DNA from: Microcebus murinus
Lineage: Eukaryota > Chordata > Mammalia > Primates > Cheirogaleidae
DNA: 64,000 nt
Reading direction: 5' to 3'
Assembly (NCBI RefSeq): GCF_040939455.1
Contig: NC_134106.1
Span: forward strand, 44,228,001-44,292,000
Each line of letters starts with the position of its first letter. The stretch's first letter is position 1. Made by a program: the position numbers and the translations under genes. Under the pieces are notes generated by a model, which searched no databases, was not told the origin of the DNA, and saw only the letters and a list, made by a program, of their open reading frames with translations. Positions 1 through 31,919 of the stretch are shown piece by piece.

Positions 1-585
1 TCCAAGAGAACTTTTGGAACCGTTATTTAAACAAAGCAGTTGTTCCTACAGAGTATGTATTTTATGTTCACTTGATAACTGGAAAATAAATTTCCAACAG
101 CCAATACACACTTGAAAATACTTCTGTATTTCTTCTTACTTTATTATGTTGTATCAGATTTTAAGTTAGGTGTCAATCTAAGTTATTTCTTAATGGTATT
201 TTGTTCATTTAAATTTTTGTACACTATATGCAGCAGACAACCAGTTATACCAATATCAAATCATATCACTTACAAAATTATTTTAAATGTTTTTCAGTTC
301 AAAGGAAAATCTAATTAATAATAGAATTTTTATTTAAAATGCTAATTATTTTTTAAGATATGTAGAAAATTATTCCTAAGCTAGTGGTTATTACAGACTC
401 CAGTTATATTCCAGATCTATTTCCTTCACAGAATTCTCACATATAGCTAATTAGTGGAAATAATGACTAGGCTTCAGAAATTTCACGTTTTTCTGAGGCA
501 TAATTATAAGTGTCATTTAATGAAAGCTTATTGTAAATCCTAGGGGAAATCTGCTCAGCTACTTCAGATATCAAAAGTACTTCAG

Positions 586-885
586 GGATGGGCACAGTGG
601 CTCATGCCTGTAATATTAGCACTTCAGGAAGTCAAGGTGAGAAGATTGCCTGAGGCTAGTAGTTTCAGACCAGCCTGCAACATAGCAAGACCTCATCTGT
701 TCAGAAAATTTAAAAATTTGCTGAGCATGGTGGTGTAGCACCTGTACTCTACCGATTCAGGAGGATGAGGCAGGAGGATAGCTTGAGCCCATGAGTTGGA
801 GGCTGCAGCGAGCTCTGATCATACCACTGAACTCCAGCCTGGGTGACAGAGCAAGACCCTGTCTCTTTAAAAAAAAAAAAAAAAA
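586..885 (+). mobile_element. Old Alu (AluJ-like)
   Basis: Diverged dimeric Alu with an A-rich middle and a terminal poly(A). It lacks the lemur linker insertion, so it is older. It sits in the ERLEC1 intron; the rest of 1-942 shows no exon I can recognise. Confidence 0.9.
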
Positions 886-942
886 GGTAATTCAGTTGAG
901 TTATATGGCTTTTGTATATTTAAATATATCTATCTTTCTTAG

Positions 943-20432
<19,490 letters not shown>

Positions 20433-20715
20433 AGGATGTTAAAGTTGGAGGAAAGAAAAGATTGAAAGTCATGATTTCTGTCTGACCGTGTGTCTCATTA
20501 TAGAGTTCTTAGCCATTTGACCTCATCCAAAGGAATTGTATAAAAGGACTCTCAACCACTTTGTGAATATATATGTGTATATAAGAGGTTATTGATAAAC
20601 TTCTAAGGCAGACACTTTGTCTCACTTTTTTCATTTTTGTTGTCTTATGAACAGATTGTGTTTTTTCTTTGCTTGGATATGTGATTCCAAAATAAATCTC
20701 ATCCAAGCACGTCAG
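20433..20715 (+). other. ERLEC1: ERLEC1 3'UTR (minimum extent)
   Basis: Repeat-free sequence follows the stop. The first AATAAA is at 20691-20696, about 260 nt after the stop. A second AATAAA at 21240-21245 would give a longer UTR. Both ends are predictions from the hexamer only. Confidence 0.55.
20691..20696 (+). promoter_or_regulatory. ERLEC1: Poly(A) signal AATAAA, ERLEC1 proximal
   Basis: Canonical hexamer in the first 300 nt after the ERLEC1 stop. Confidence 0.5.
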
Positions 20716-21239
20716 AGTCCAGCCTAATCAAATATCATAATTGTACCTATTGAAAGTTTTTAAATAATAGATTTATTATGTAAATTATGGTATATATAAC
20801 TAGCTAATTAAGAAAAGAATTGATAGGATTGTTTGATAGATTGTTTAAATGAGAGACCATGTAAAATATGTAAATTCTAGTGCCTGAAATCCTTTCAACA
20901 AATTTTTATATAATAACTATTCTCTACCAGGCATTAAACTATAAATTGGGCACATAGTAGAGCCTTAACATGTGAGTTTTCTTCCCCCTGTTAATCTCAA
21001 GAAATTCTTATTTGTAATAGGTTGCTTTTTTTCTCAGAAGTTTTATTTATTTCTTTCTCCTTCTTTTGTGTGTGCTTACTCCCAGAGTATGTATCTGGTG
21101 TAGACAGTTGGTGATTCTTCTCTGACTTAGAATGATTTACTCTAACAAACACACTGTGCTGGCTATCCATTGTACTTGCCTACTGTATATACAGATTTTA
21201 CTTCTGGACAGTTTACAGCACAATATTTATTTTAAAGTG

Positions 21240-21245
21240 AATAAA
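21240..21245 (+). promoter_or_regulatory. ERLEC1: Poly(A) signal AATAAA, ERLEC1 distal candidate
   Basis: Second canonical hexamer, about 810 nt after the stop and before the LTR that begins near 21.6 kb. The stretch between the two signals has no repeat I recognise, as expected for a longer UTR. Confidence 0.4.
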
Positions 21246-21917
21246 ATGTCCACAAGCAGTGTTGTCATGTAGTCAATGGCAAATTATTCAGTTCCTTTAT
21301 TTTCTCCATTACCCTGTTGCATACATTTTGAACATGCATATCTGAACAAAGACAGAAAAGGGCCACAAAATACTTTACTTTTCCTCATTTTCAGTTCTGG
21401 CCAAAGATATTTTAGTTTAAGAAATGGTTAATATAATTGACTATTTAAAGGTTATTTGTAGATTTTAGCAGGAAACAGCATATAAAGAAAAAACATTCAC
21501 TTTGAATTCAAACCTAGGTCAAAATCCTCTCTTTAACTTACTATGTATATAATAGGAAAAACCAAACTGTTTTTCCTACTGTCATACTCAACACAGCACA
21601 GAACACTTCAAGTGACCAAAATGTGTGGGTTTTTTCCCCATACTAACCAATTCTCTGACACCAGTTGGGTTCAGTTTAATTCAGTTCAATTCTGACACTT
21701 ATCTACTTAGACTTAGCATCAGCTCCCACAAGTAAAAGACTCAGTCCCACGGCACTACCCCCATATCAGATGCCAGTTGCAAGTCTGGGCCTCCAGTGCT
21801 TTTGATCAACCAGCTATAAATCAGGGGTTTCCAGGATCCCCTCCTCAGGTTTAATAATTTGCTAGAATGCCTTACAGAAATTTAGGAAACACCTGTGTTT
21901 ACCAGCATATTATAAAG

Positions 21918-22105
21918 CAGGCATCCTCAAACTACAGCCTGCGGGCCACAAGCAGGTGTTTTTGTCTGTTTTTTTACTTCAAAATAAGATATGTGCAGCA
22001 TGCAAAGGAATTTGTTCATAGTTTTTTTTTAAACTATAGTCCAGCCCTCCAATGGTCTGAAGGACAGTGAACTGTCCCCCTGTTTAAAATGTTTGAGGAC
22101 CCCTG
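21918..22105 (+). mobile_element. Non-autonomous hAT MITE with perfect 8-bp target duplication
   Basis: A 188-bp element beginning CAGGCATCCTCAAACTACAG and ending GTTTGAGGACCCCTG (imperfect terminal inverted repeats). TTATAAAG stands at 21910-21917 and 22106-22113, the 8-bp duplication of hAT transposons. It has no coding capacity and is the same family as the copy at 54681. Confidence 0.95.
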
Positions 22106-22505
22106 TTATAAAGGACACAACTCAGGAATAGCCAGATGGAAAGAATACATAAGGCAAGGTATGAGAGGGCACAGAGCTTCCAGGCCCTCTCTGGATGTGC
22201 CACCAGGTTCAGTAACCTGGGCAGTCATCAGATCTCAAGAATTCAAGAGTTTTTTATAGAGCTTGATCTCTAGACCCTCTATTCCTTTTCAGGGGTCAGT
22301 AGGTGGGGCTGAAAGTCCAACCCTCTAATCCCCTGGTCTTTCTGGTGAGCAGCCCCATCCTGAGTAACCTCATTAGTATAAACTCTGGTGTGATCATAGA
22401 AAGAGGCTTGTTAAAAATAAGATACCCTTATCACTCAGGAAATTCCAAAGGTTTTAGGTTAGGAGCTCTGAGTCACGAACCTGTGACAAAGACCATATAT
22501 ATTTC

Positions 22506-22847
<342 letters not shown>

Positions 22848-23122
22848 TATATTTCTTTTTTTTTTTTTTTTCTTTTTAGGGGCGTTAATACAGTTGTATA
22901 TATTTCTTATTATAACACATACTAGCTATGTGAGCCTCGGCAGATCACTGTGTCTCTTTGAGCCTCATTTACTCTTTTGTAGAGAGAATACTTCATACGG
23001 TAGTTGTACAAGTACATTAATTTTACTATATGTAAAAAGCCTAGCCCACTACTTGACACCAGGTTCGAAATAAGTGTAAACTTCCTTATATTGCCCTTGT
23101 CTCTTATTAATATAAGATCAAG

Positions 23123-23170
23123 GACAAAGCCATTAAAATTCATTATGACAAAGCCATTAAAGTTCATTCT
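23123..23170 (+). repeat. 24-bp tandem duplication
   Basis: The unit GACAAAGCCATTAAA plus ATTCATTAT is repeated once with two or three changes. It is in intergenic DNA. Confidence 0.9.
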
Positions 23171-23407
23171 ATAATGAATTATAGAATCACAGATATTATC
23201 TCAATGAATTAAAATAGCAGACGTAACCTCACATTTTAGTAATAAGAGGGAAGGAAGTTAGAAGATACTTTAAGAATACCTAGAATAAACTCTTTATCTT
23301 AGAAGAGGGAAAACATATCTAAAAAACTATTACCAAGAAGAATCTTTAAAAATATTAATAGAAGTCATTATTTCAAACTAAAAAGGATTTATGCAAGTCA
23401 GCCTCCT

Positions 23408-23560
23408 AGCTGGGCATTATGGTGCATACCTGTAGTCCCAGCAGGAGGATCACTTGAGCCCAGGAGTTGAAGGCCACAGTGGGCTATGATTTCACCAGTG
23501 AATAGCCACTGCACCCCAGCCTGGTCAACACAGCCAGACGTCTATTTAAAAAAAAAAAAA
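23408..23560 (+). mobile_element. 7SL-type monomer (FAM/FLAM-like)
   Basis: A short element starting AGCTGGGCATTATGGTGCAT and ending GTGAATAGCCACTGCACC...poly(A). The GTGAATAGCCAC segment belongs to the 3' domain of 7SL RNA and is absent from dimeric Alus. Short flanking duplications AGCCTCCT and AGCCTTCT are visible. Confidence 0.8.
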
Positions 23561-23779
23561 AGCCTTCTGTCTTGGCTAACTCCAACTTCATTGAAGTTAG
23601 GAATATAGTATCTGTATATCCCTTCTGAATCTTGCGTCCCCTATTAATAGTCTATGAATGAAATCTCATTTAATCTCCAAATTGTTTGCTGCTACCTCTC
23701 ATATATAGTCTTTATAAGCAGACTGCATTCCTAATGGGGGGCAGAAGGGGTGGAGAATGGCTTAGCTACAACATGCCTA

Positions 23780-23960
23780 ATTGCACTTTGAAAAGTCTAT
23801 CTCCAAGTGGAGTCTCTGTTAAAGTCAGTACTATCCCATACCTACTAACTCAGATGCTTTAGCACGGGGCCTAAGAATCTGCATTTTAAATAAACTTACC
23901 AAGAGGTTCTCTTTGTTTTAAATAAATTCTTCAGTGATTGAGAATCATTGGCTTAGGGAC
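23780..23960. mobile_element. MER5-like (hAT-Charlie) fragment
   Basis: Contains 'ACTCAGATGCTTTAGCACGG', 'CTAAGAATCTGCATTTTA' and 'AGTGATTGAGAATCATTGGC', typical of MER5-type elements. Confidence 0.55.
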
Positions 23961-24717
23961 TTCGCTTTCAATGTTTCAGTAATTTCATACATACTAACCT
24001 TCCTGTCTCCAGATTCGGGTTTCAGGGAAATAACTAGTAACTCATCTTCACAAGGAAGTTGTGACATGGAGACTTTTTTTGCATGTGTGCACATTTTTAG
24101 CTTTACCTGCTTTTCTTCAAAATGCCACTAGGTGGGGCCTGTAGCCCAGCCCTAGTTTATATCCTGGATTAAAGGGATGTTGGCAACAACTGTCTCAAAA
24201 CTGAATCGTATGCTTTGTGGACAGTCCCTCGTGAACTATCCTTTTCAATCAGTCCGATACCAAAAGGCCTGACCTGATTTCTGACAATGCTGATGACCTA
24301 GTACATAATCAGGCCAAATTATTGACCCAGTAGCAGCAAAGATCTAGCATAAAAGGGCTTAAGCTTTTTTCTTTGTTTTTTTAGTGAGCATTCAGTGTCT
24401 TAAAGGCCTTAAGCTAAGCAGGAAAATAAAATCAAAACTTAAAATTTTCAATAATTAGGTTTTGCAGTTAGAGCTTCAAATGAAAATAAATATCAGCTAC
24501 CACAGAATCTGATTTCAAACTCTTCTAGTGCTGAGTGATTTTACTTACCAGTGCTTACATTTCCATTTGAACATAGAACTGTCTTTCATGTATAAAGATG
24601 TTATAATGAGCTGTTGCGGTAAAAGTTTTCAAAGTATGTTGCCATGGTGACATGGCTTAAAAGGAAGCCATTTCTTCATTTTTTTTTTGTTTGTTTGTTT
24701 GTTTTTTGTTTTTAAAT

Positions 24718-24999
24718 AAGAGATGGGATCTGGCTATGTTGCCCAGGCTGGAGTACAGTGGCTATTCACAGGTACAATCCCATTAGTGATCAGTAAGGGA
24801 GTTTTGACCTGATGCATTTCTGACCTGGGCTGGTTCACCCTCCTTAGACAACATGGTTGTCCCCCACTCCTGGGAGGTCACTATATTGATGCTGAACTTA
24901 GTGCAGAGACCCAGTCAGCTAAAGGATGGGCTAAAGCCATCCTTCTTCCTCATCCTCCAGAGTAGCTGGAAGTACAGGTGCATGCCACCACACTGAGCT
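24718..24999 (-). pseudogene. 7SL (SRP RNA) retropseudogene, near full length
   Basis: On the reverse strand it runs from the Alu-like 5' domain (GCATGCACCTGTACTTCCAG) through the 7SL-specific S domain (GTTCAGCATCAATATAGTG, GACCTCCCAGGAGTGGGGG, GGTCAAAACTCCCTTACTG) to the 3' domain (GTGAATAGCCACTGTACTCC). Its poly(A) reads as T-rich DNA at 24677-24715. Target duplications CCATTTCTT flank it at 24668-24676 and 25000-25008. It is a retroposed copy with many substitutions and is unlikely to be functional. Confidence 0.95.
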
Positions 25000-26297
25000 C
25001 CATTTCTTTTTTTCACTTGTTTAGCAGGGGTGGTAAAGAAACCATGGAACCACTACACACCCAAGAATGTGTTTTATCTAGTATGCCTACAGTCTCAGAA
25101 GTGGGTTGTATAAGCAGGCAAGATGATCCAGGGGATTATAGGAAGAAAATATTAGAAGTTCTATTAGTTTTTCATCTGCAAAAGATGAATTAAGCCTCAC
25201 TAATATTTAATATGTGGACTGATGCTGGTCCACCAGTCATTCATAAATCAGAAGGTCTCGGCTCATAAACAGAATATGCTAAGGGAAGAATGGGCATTAC
25301 ATGCACAGAGGAATTGATGGGGATACCTTCCTTTATCCTTCACTTTCACCACTTTACAGGATTAAAGACTAATGCCCCTATAACCTTCCAGAAAACGGAA
25401 TTTTCACTTTAAGTATTAGTATCAAGGCCTTACATTATTAAGTTAAATAACCAATCAGAATTATGATGTGGTGATTAAAATGTTACTTCCACCAGCCAGG
25501 ACTCCAATCACTGTTATCTTGCAAGATTTCTCTACTAGAAATAACACAGTAATGCCTTGGAAGAATGAGAATGTTTTCCTTGTTGGCAGTTAGAATATGC
25601 TTCATTTGAAGACTGTTAGAATTCTACTCTTTAATACTTAGAAAAAATAAAGGCAGGCCTAACAATCTCAAAACTAAAATGAAAAGGAAAAGAACAAAAT
25701 TAACAAATAGAATATAGAGCTTGTAGTGTTTTGCATCCACGCCTAACTTGTACATTTTTAAGCATTTTACTTTTTTACACTTGGAACCAAAATGTTTACC
25801 AAAAACTAGTAAATCAAGTGGAACTTCTAAAAATGGTAACCAGCTCAACTGCCAAAGACTTTTTTGTAAAACTTCAGTGCTAAAACATCTCACATCTAAT
25901 CACATACTGCATTATATATTTCAAACCTATTAAAGTGCTTTCCAGTAACTTCCAATAGAAAAAATTGTGCTTTGCCTTGAATTTAAGAAAAAATATAACA
26001 TAGCTTTCTGCATATTTTCCCAAAGCAAAAACATAATTTTTATTTTGTAAGTATATAATATTAGAAGTTAAACTTCCTTAAAATTCCAGCAGTTTAGTGT
26101 TTGAAAACACCATACATCAAATTTACTTTCTATATTCACTCAATAATTTAGCCCAAAACAGTGAACTTTGGTTCTAACAGCTTGGCACCTTTATGTCCTC
26201 AGTAAAATAGTAGTTTGCAATTAGTCATCAGTGGTCCTTAATGCCAGTAAAAATGAATTTCTTCATGTAAGAATTTTTTTACTCCATTTATTGTATT

Positions 26298-26323
26298 TCA
26301 TTTCATTTCATTTCATTTCATTT
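26298..26323 (+). repeat. (ATTTC)n microsatellite
   Basis: About five ATTTC units. Confidence 0.9.
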
Positions 26324-26639
26324 TGGCATTGCTGACAAGATTATTCATTTAAGAATTCTATAAAAGCTCCAGATATTATTCTATGGATTTAAAAATGTTA
26401 GTAGTTGGTAGAGGAAATTAGCAGTTCTTTTTCTCCTGGATTAGTTTTCTATACTTATAGTTATTAATATTTTAGTGCCATGTTGACAGAAATCATTTGT
26501 TGGAAAAGCTTTTAAGACCCATCTCCAAGAAAACGTTTCAACCCCAAAAAGCCAGTTGTGAACAATCTTGAGTCATTATTCCATGAATTTCAGAGAATAG
26601 GTTACTTGAGTCTGCCTTTGTAAAACTAAAAATGACAGC

Positions 26640-26830
26640 TTCCATTTATTGAGCATTTATTACATACTAGGCACTATGCTAAACACTTTATATACCCTAT
26701 GATCACAACCAACTTTATGAGGTAGGTTTATTATCCTTAACTCACAGATAAGGAAATTGGATCTCAAAAAGAATTAAACTAACTACAAGTGGCTGAGCCA
26801 GCATTTGAACCAATTCAGAGTCCACGTTTA
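26640..26830 (-). mobile_element. MIR
   Basis: Reads CCATTTATTGAGCATTTATT, GGCACTATGCTAAACACTT and AGCCAGCATTTGAACC. Confidence 0.85.
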
Positions 26831-26965
26831 TAAATAGTATGCTACAGTGATTTCTATTCACAGAAACGTCCTCTACTCTATGCACCAGAACTCTCTATAA
26901 CCATGTCCCACCTGAGAGAACACACAGAAGGGCCCAGCAAATGCCTTATAAAATGAGGAAGAATT

Positions 26966-27070
26966 CCTTGAGCCCAGGAGTTTGAGGTTGCAGATGAGGT
27001 ATGATGACACCATTGAAGTCTAGCCTAGGCAAGAGGGAGACCCTGTCTCAAAAAAAATAAATAAATAAAT
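26966..27070 (+). mobile_element. Alu right-end fragment
   Basis: Only the 3' ~100 bp (CTTGAGCCCAGGAGTTTGAG ... GTCTCAAAAAAAATAAATAA) remains. Confidence 0.8.
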
Positions 27071-27731
27071 GTCAGTGTCATCTTGGGATTTCTGGCTTGA
27101 GAATTCTGGCTTAAATGCCATCAAACTCTACCTTCTTTAATAATCCCTTGGTGATGGTAAACAGTATAAATGCGCAGTGGCCTTTATCTAGATCTAGATT
27201 GTGTTTATGATAAAATGATAATTCCTTCACCTTTTATTCATGTTTTTGTTTTGAAATAAAGAATACATCTTATTTTTGTTTCTCCTCAGACCTGGAATAA
27301 AATTGACCCACAGCAAATATTTGCTGAATAAATGAATGAACCCTCATCCTTTTTTACCCAGACCTTATAAAATCATTTCCGTCTATTTGAATTTTTCCTA
27401 CCACTCCTTGTTTTTCAGCATTTGGTGATTGTTGCCTTGATGGAAAAAATATTTTCTTCTGTTTTACAATGGTTGGGAAAGAAAAAGAATTTTTATTGAA
27501 TTGTTCTGTGTTCCTTTTCGCTTGGATTCCACACAGCATCCTTTAATTAAATTTTTGCTATCTTAACACTACTTTCTCCTGGTCCCATATGTTGCTTCTC
27601 CTCCCTAACAAGAATACGGTGTCCATGTCTCATTCCTCTGTTGTATTTCCCCTACTCCATAAACAGAAAACATTCTAAATCTGAGGTACTCTGAACTCTT
27701 CAGAAAAAGTGGCTATCTTTATGGCTTCTCT

Positions 27732-28223
27732 GTGAAAAGCACAATTCCCAGCCTTATCTTTGTTCAGAGTAATATTGATAAAATTTGTTTTGACAATTTC
27801 TTTGACATATATTGTATGAAAACCAAACAAATGACCAAGAAGCTTTCACAAGCCCTTGCTAAACTGAGGTATTCTGAAACATTTACACAGGTTATAAAAC
27901 CTGTCCTGGTACCTCAGCTGAACAAGACAGGCATAAGCAGTCTTTGTGAATTGCTCGGCTTTGTAAGGCCTCTCTGGCATCTGAACAAGCTACGTTTTGC
28001 AAAACATCAGACTTTGCATGAAAATCAAGATTCCCACAATGAGCACCAGTTGAAAGAGGCAGCGAAAGGGTCAGGGAAATGTCAAGAGGGCAAAGCTTCC
28101 CATAAGTGGAACTCAGAAAAACAAACTGAACTTACCTTGGCACCAGCTAAGTATATTTATAAAAAAAACAAAATATCTGTTTATTGGGATGGAGGGAAGG
28201 AAAATTCATTAATTTGTCCATAA
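27732..28223 (+). other. Unexplained 163-codon open frame in intergenic DNA
   Basis: The frame opens with GTG; the first ATG in frame is at 27816, leaving 135 codons. The protein is Lys/Gln-rich with no motif I recognise, no signal peptide and no membrane span. No splice partners, promoter or nearby poly(A) signal were evident. It is longer than most chance frames here but may be chance or a decayed repeat. Function unknown. Confidence 0.12.
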
Positions 28224-28769
28224 GCAATGAAGTGATATTTCTACTTTGGTAAAATTAATCTTAAAGGCATTGGACCTAAAGAGACTGCATATTAACTATT
28301 TCTTATAGAAAGTAAAATTACACTGAATCTCTACCTTCACTCAAATTGTCATATACTTTAAAGTAATTGGTACCCCCCTTCTCTCCCTCCAAGACCCAGT
28401 TATACCCTCTTCTCCTTTAATTCATTTGCAGTTGCTGAAGAGTTTCGTTTCCTTTTCAATGACTTCAGGCAGCGTAGTGAGCCAAGGAATTCCAATGAGA
28501 ATGAATACAGGTTGTCTGGCAGCTCCTGGGCAGCCAGGATTGTCCCTTGGGAAAAGATGCCCTCAGAGCTGGATAATGGTCCCTTAACTGGGTAAACAGT
28601 CAGGAACAGGGCCTCTTAGTCCTCATAAATCAGGACTCAGATCCCCTTTCATGAGAGTCCTGCTAAAAATCATCCTGGGAAAATAGAGAGGAATACAAAA
28701 AATAACAAACATGGGGAAATTGTAAGCCAGCCAAATGTAGATTTGGGTTGATACCACTTCAAGGTTTCA

Positions 28770-28940
28770 TCCATTCATTCATTTATTATTTGATTCATTT
28801 GTTCAACAAATATTCAGTGAAAGCCCACTAGGGCCAAGGACTAATAGATACTAGGAACATGGTGCTGAACAAGATAGACAGTGTTTGTCTTGTTAGATCT
28901 TTATTCTAGTGGGGAGACAGCCAGTAAACAATTATATGAA
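28770..28940 (-). mobile_element. L2 3'-end fragment
   Basis: Reads CATTCATTCATTTATTATTT, AACAAATATTCAGTGAAAGC, ATTCTAGTGGGGAGACAGCC in L2 order. Confidence 0.7.
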
Positions 28941-29006
28941 ACTGTTGTGGACTGAACTGTGTCCTCCCTAAATTCACACATGGAAGTCTTAAATGCAACT
29001 GTGACA

Positions 29007-29341
<335 letters not shown>

Positions 29342-30029
29342 AAATGCAGCTGTGACTATATTTGGAAATAGAGCCTTTATAAGAAGGTCATCAAAGTTAA
29401 ACGAGGTCATGGGGGTGGGGCTCTCATGCTGGGATTAGCACCCTTCTAGGAATAGAACCCTGCAGTTTTACAGCTGAGAAATCAGAGGATAGAGTTCAGG
29501 TACCCATGGCAGCTAGAAAATGAAGGAGAAAACCCTGGCAAGGAGATACAGAGAAAAAGCCTTAAATTCAGTTTATGAATTCTGCCCAAATCCTTGGCTG
29601 ACCCCCAAACTACTCATGCACAGGGCAAATCCAAGAAAGCCCACTCAGGCTAAGGAACTGAACAGAGATATCAGTGGCTGCTCACTGCAAGGAAGACGGT
29701 TTGAAGTTTGAGTGCAGCCAAATTAACTGCCTGCTAGATTGAGGGTGACTAAACAGACCTTAACAGCCAAATGCATCCCATAATCCTTGACTGGATCTTG
29801 AATTTTAAAATATATCTATATAAGTAAACAATGTTTTTGGAACAATTGAGGAAAATTGAATAAATAAACATTAGGTGAAATTATTAATGTTGATTTTTTT
29901 TTAGGTGTAGTCCTGATTTGTAGTTATGCAGGAAAATGTCCCTGTTCATGAGAGATGCATATTGAAGTATTTAGGAGTGAAGCATACTTTCAGATGATTT
30001 GGAAAAAGTGAAGTGTGTATGTATTATAA

Positions 30030-30055
30030 GAAAAAAAGAGAGAGAGAGAGAAAGC
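30030..30055 (+). repeat. (GA)n microsatellite
   Basis: AAGAGAGAGAGAGAGAAAG run. Confidence 0.85.
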
Positions 30056-30309
30056 AAATGTGGAAGATATTGATGAATCTATGTGAGTGGATGAGTCCAA
30101 ATGAGGGACATTGTAATGTTATTTTAATTTTTGGTGGATTTGAAATGACTCAAAAATTTAAAAAATAATTTAAAAAGAATAGAAAACATCAGAGTACAGA
30201 ATGTACTGCATTTAGTAAGTATTACTATTTTATGAAATTCATGTATGTGCGAATGAACTGAGTTGTATTAAAAATGTACTTCTTATGGTGCACTACATTC
30301 AAAAAAGTT

Positions 30310-30485
30310 GACAAACACTACAGCACTACCACTTACTAGGTACGTGATCTGAGTTAGGCTACATCACTTTACTAGACCTCAATTTCCTTATGTGTAAAAA
30401 ATGGGGAATAATTACAGTACCTACCTCATAATGTAAGGTGCATAGTGATACCTCCCTCAATAAATGTAGATGATATTATTAAATA
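30310..30485 (+). mobile_element. MIR
   Basis: Contains 'CACTTACTAGGTACGTGATC', 'TTTCCTTATGTGTAAAAAAT' and 'CTCAATAAATGTAGA'. Confidence 0.8.
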
Positions 30486-31292
30486 GAGCAGTTTGAGTGA
30501 GAGGTTGATGATAATAACAACACTATGACTTGGTTAATAAATATTTCAACTGCAAAATCCCCTCCAAAATATAAAGTGTCTTGAAAGTATCAAAGAGCTT
30601 TGAAATGACAGTGTTAATTTTGCTAACTGGGTTAAATATTTTGCTAGCTGGTTAAATGTTAATATTTACCAAAATAGAGCCCTAAGGGAGGAGAACAGTG
30701 CTTTCCTCAATGGGCACTGGCACCGTTATCATCTGACACTTTACAATTCTGGTGTTCGGTTCTCCACTTTACTCAGATTTAAGGCTCACAGGGAAAGCCT
30801 GGTCCTCACGCTTAGGACCCAGGAAGGTTGGCTAATTGTAGGCTGACATGCTTGAGAAATTAAAAATCGTAGGGACAGAAAGTGGTAGAACAGAAGTGTT
30901 CGCAAAGATGAACATCTGGGACGCTTAAACTAAGCTTTAAAGCTGGGGCGGCCCGGCCCATGGTGGTTGGCAGTCGGCATTCAAGACGCTTGGTGGGCGA
31001 TCTGTTGGTGTTTTGAGAAAGTAAGAAATTATAAGACAAAAATATCAGAGAAAGCAAGAACCCTAAGAGGTAAGCGAAGGAGGGAAGATACTTTTGCCCT
31101 GAAGGTGTTTGCCAACCTCAGAGAAATTGAGCTTCAGTTTTGATGACTCCCTTCCTCCCCTTAAAAGGAGACCTATTGCCCATAAAACTGGGACCCCAAA
31201 GAGCTACATCTTCAAGGTAGTAGTAAACAAGAATTAAATCTACCCACTCCACTCTACCCCATGTCCCGGGGACCTCAAGAAAAGTTGTCTTG

Positions 31293-31628
31293 GGACGGAC
31301 ACGGTGGCTCACGCCTGTAATCCTAGCACTCTGGGAGGCCAAGGCGGGTGGATTGCTCAAGGTCAGGAGTTCGAAACCTGCCTGAGCGAGACCGAGACCC
31401 CGTCTCTACTATAAGTAGAAAGAAATTAACTGGCCAACTAATACATAGAGAAAAAATTAGCCGGGCATGGTGGCACATGCCTGTAGTCCCAGCTACTCAG
31501 GAGGCTGAGACAGTAGGATCACTTGAGCCCAGGAGATTGAGGTTGCTGTGAGCTAGGCTGACACCACAGTACTCACTCTAGCCTGGGCAACAAAGTGAGA
31601 CTCTGTGTCAAAAAAAAAAAAAAAAGAA
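31293..31628 (+). mobile_element. Lemur-type Alu with expanded purine tail
   Basis: The Alu body is followed by the simple repeat at 31629-31751. GTTGTCTTGG before 31293 and ATTGTCTTGG after the repeat show that the repeat is the Alu's grown tail, inside the same target duplication. Confidence 0.93.
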
Positions 31629-31751
31629 AGAAGAGAAGAGGAGAGGAGAGGAGAGGAGAGGAGAGGAGAGGAGAGGAGAGGAGGGGAGGGGAGGGGAGGG
31701 GAGGGGAGGGGAGGGGAGGGGAGGGGAGGGGAGGAGAGGGGAAGAGAAGAG
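31629..31751 (+). repeat. (GAGGA)n/(GGGGA)n purine tract
   Basis: About 120 bp of GGAGA units passing into GGGGA units. It is pure homopurine on the + strand, with many runs of four G spaced by one A. Confidence 0.96.
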
Positions 31752-31919
31752 AATTGTCTTGGATGTTAACAGAGAAAGGGGAAAAATCATCCCTTAGAGG
31801 TTGTGACCACAAGCTCACTGCCTTATAAGGCAACAGCCCATATACCCACATAGCCTACATAGTTCAAAAAAACTTCAAGTTCAGTTTAAGTGGTCCTGAA
31901 CGTTAATACACTTAGGTAC

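Noticed and set aside
1..942. A further upstream ERLEC1 exon
   Set aside because: No segment with acceptor, donor and ERLEC1-like coding sequence was found. The 68-codon frame at 112 starts with TTG and is AT-rich noise.
31573..31851. Pro/Ser- or Arg/Gly-repeat proteins
   Set aside because: They are translations of the purine microsatellite and the Alu tail.
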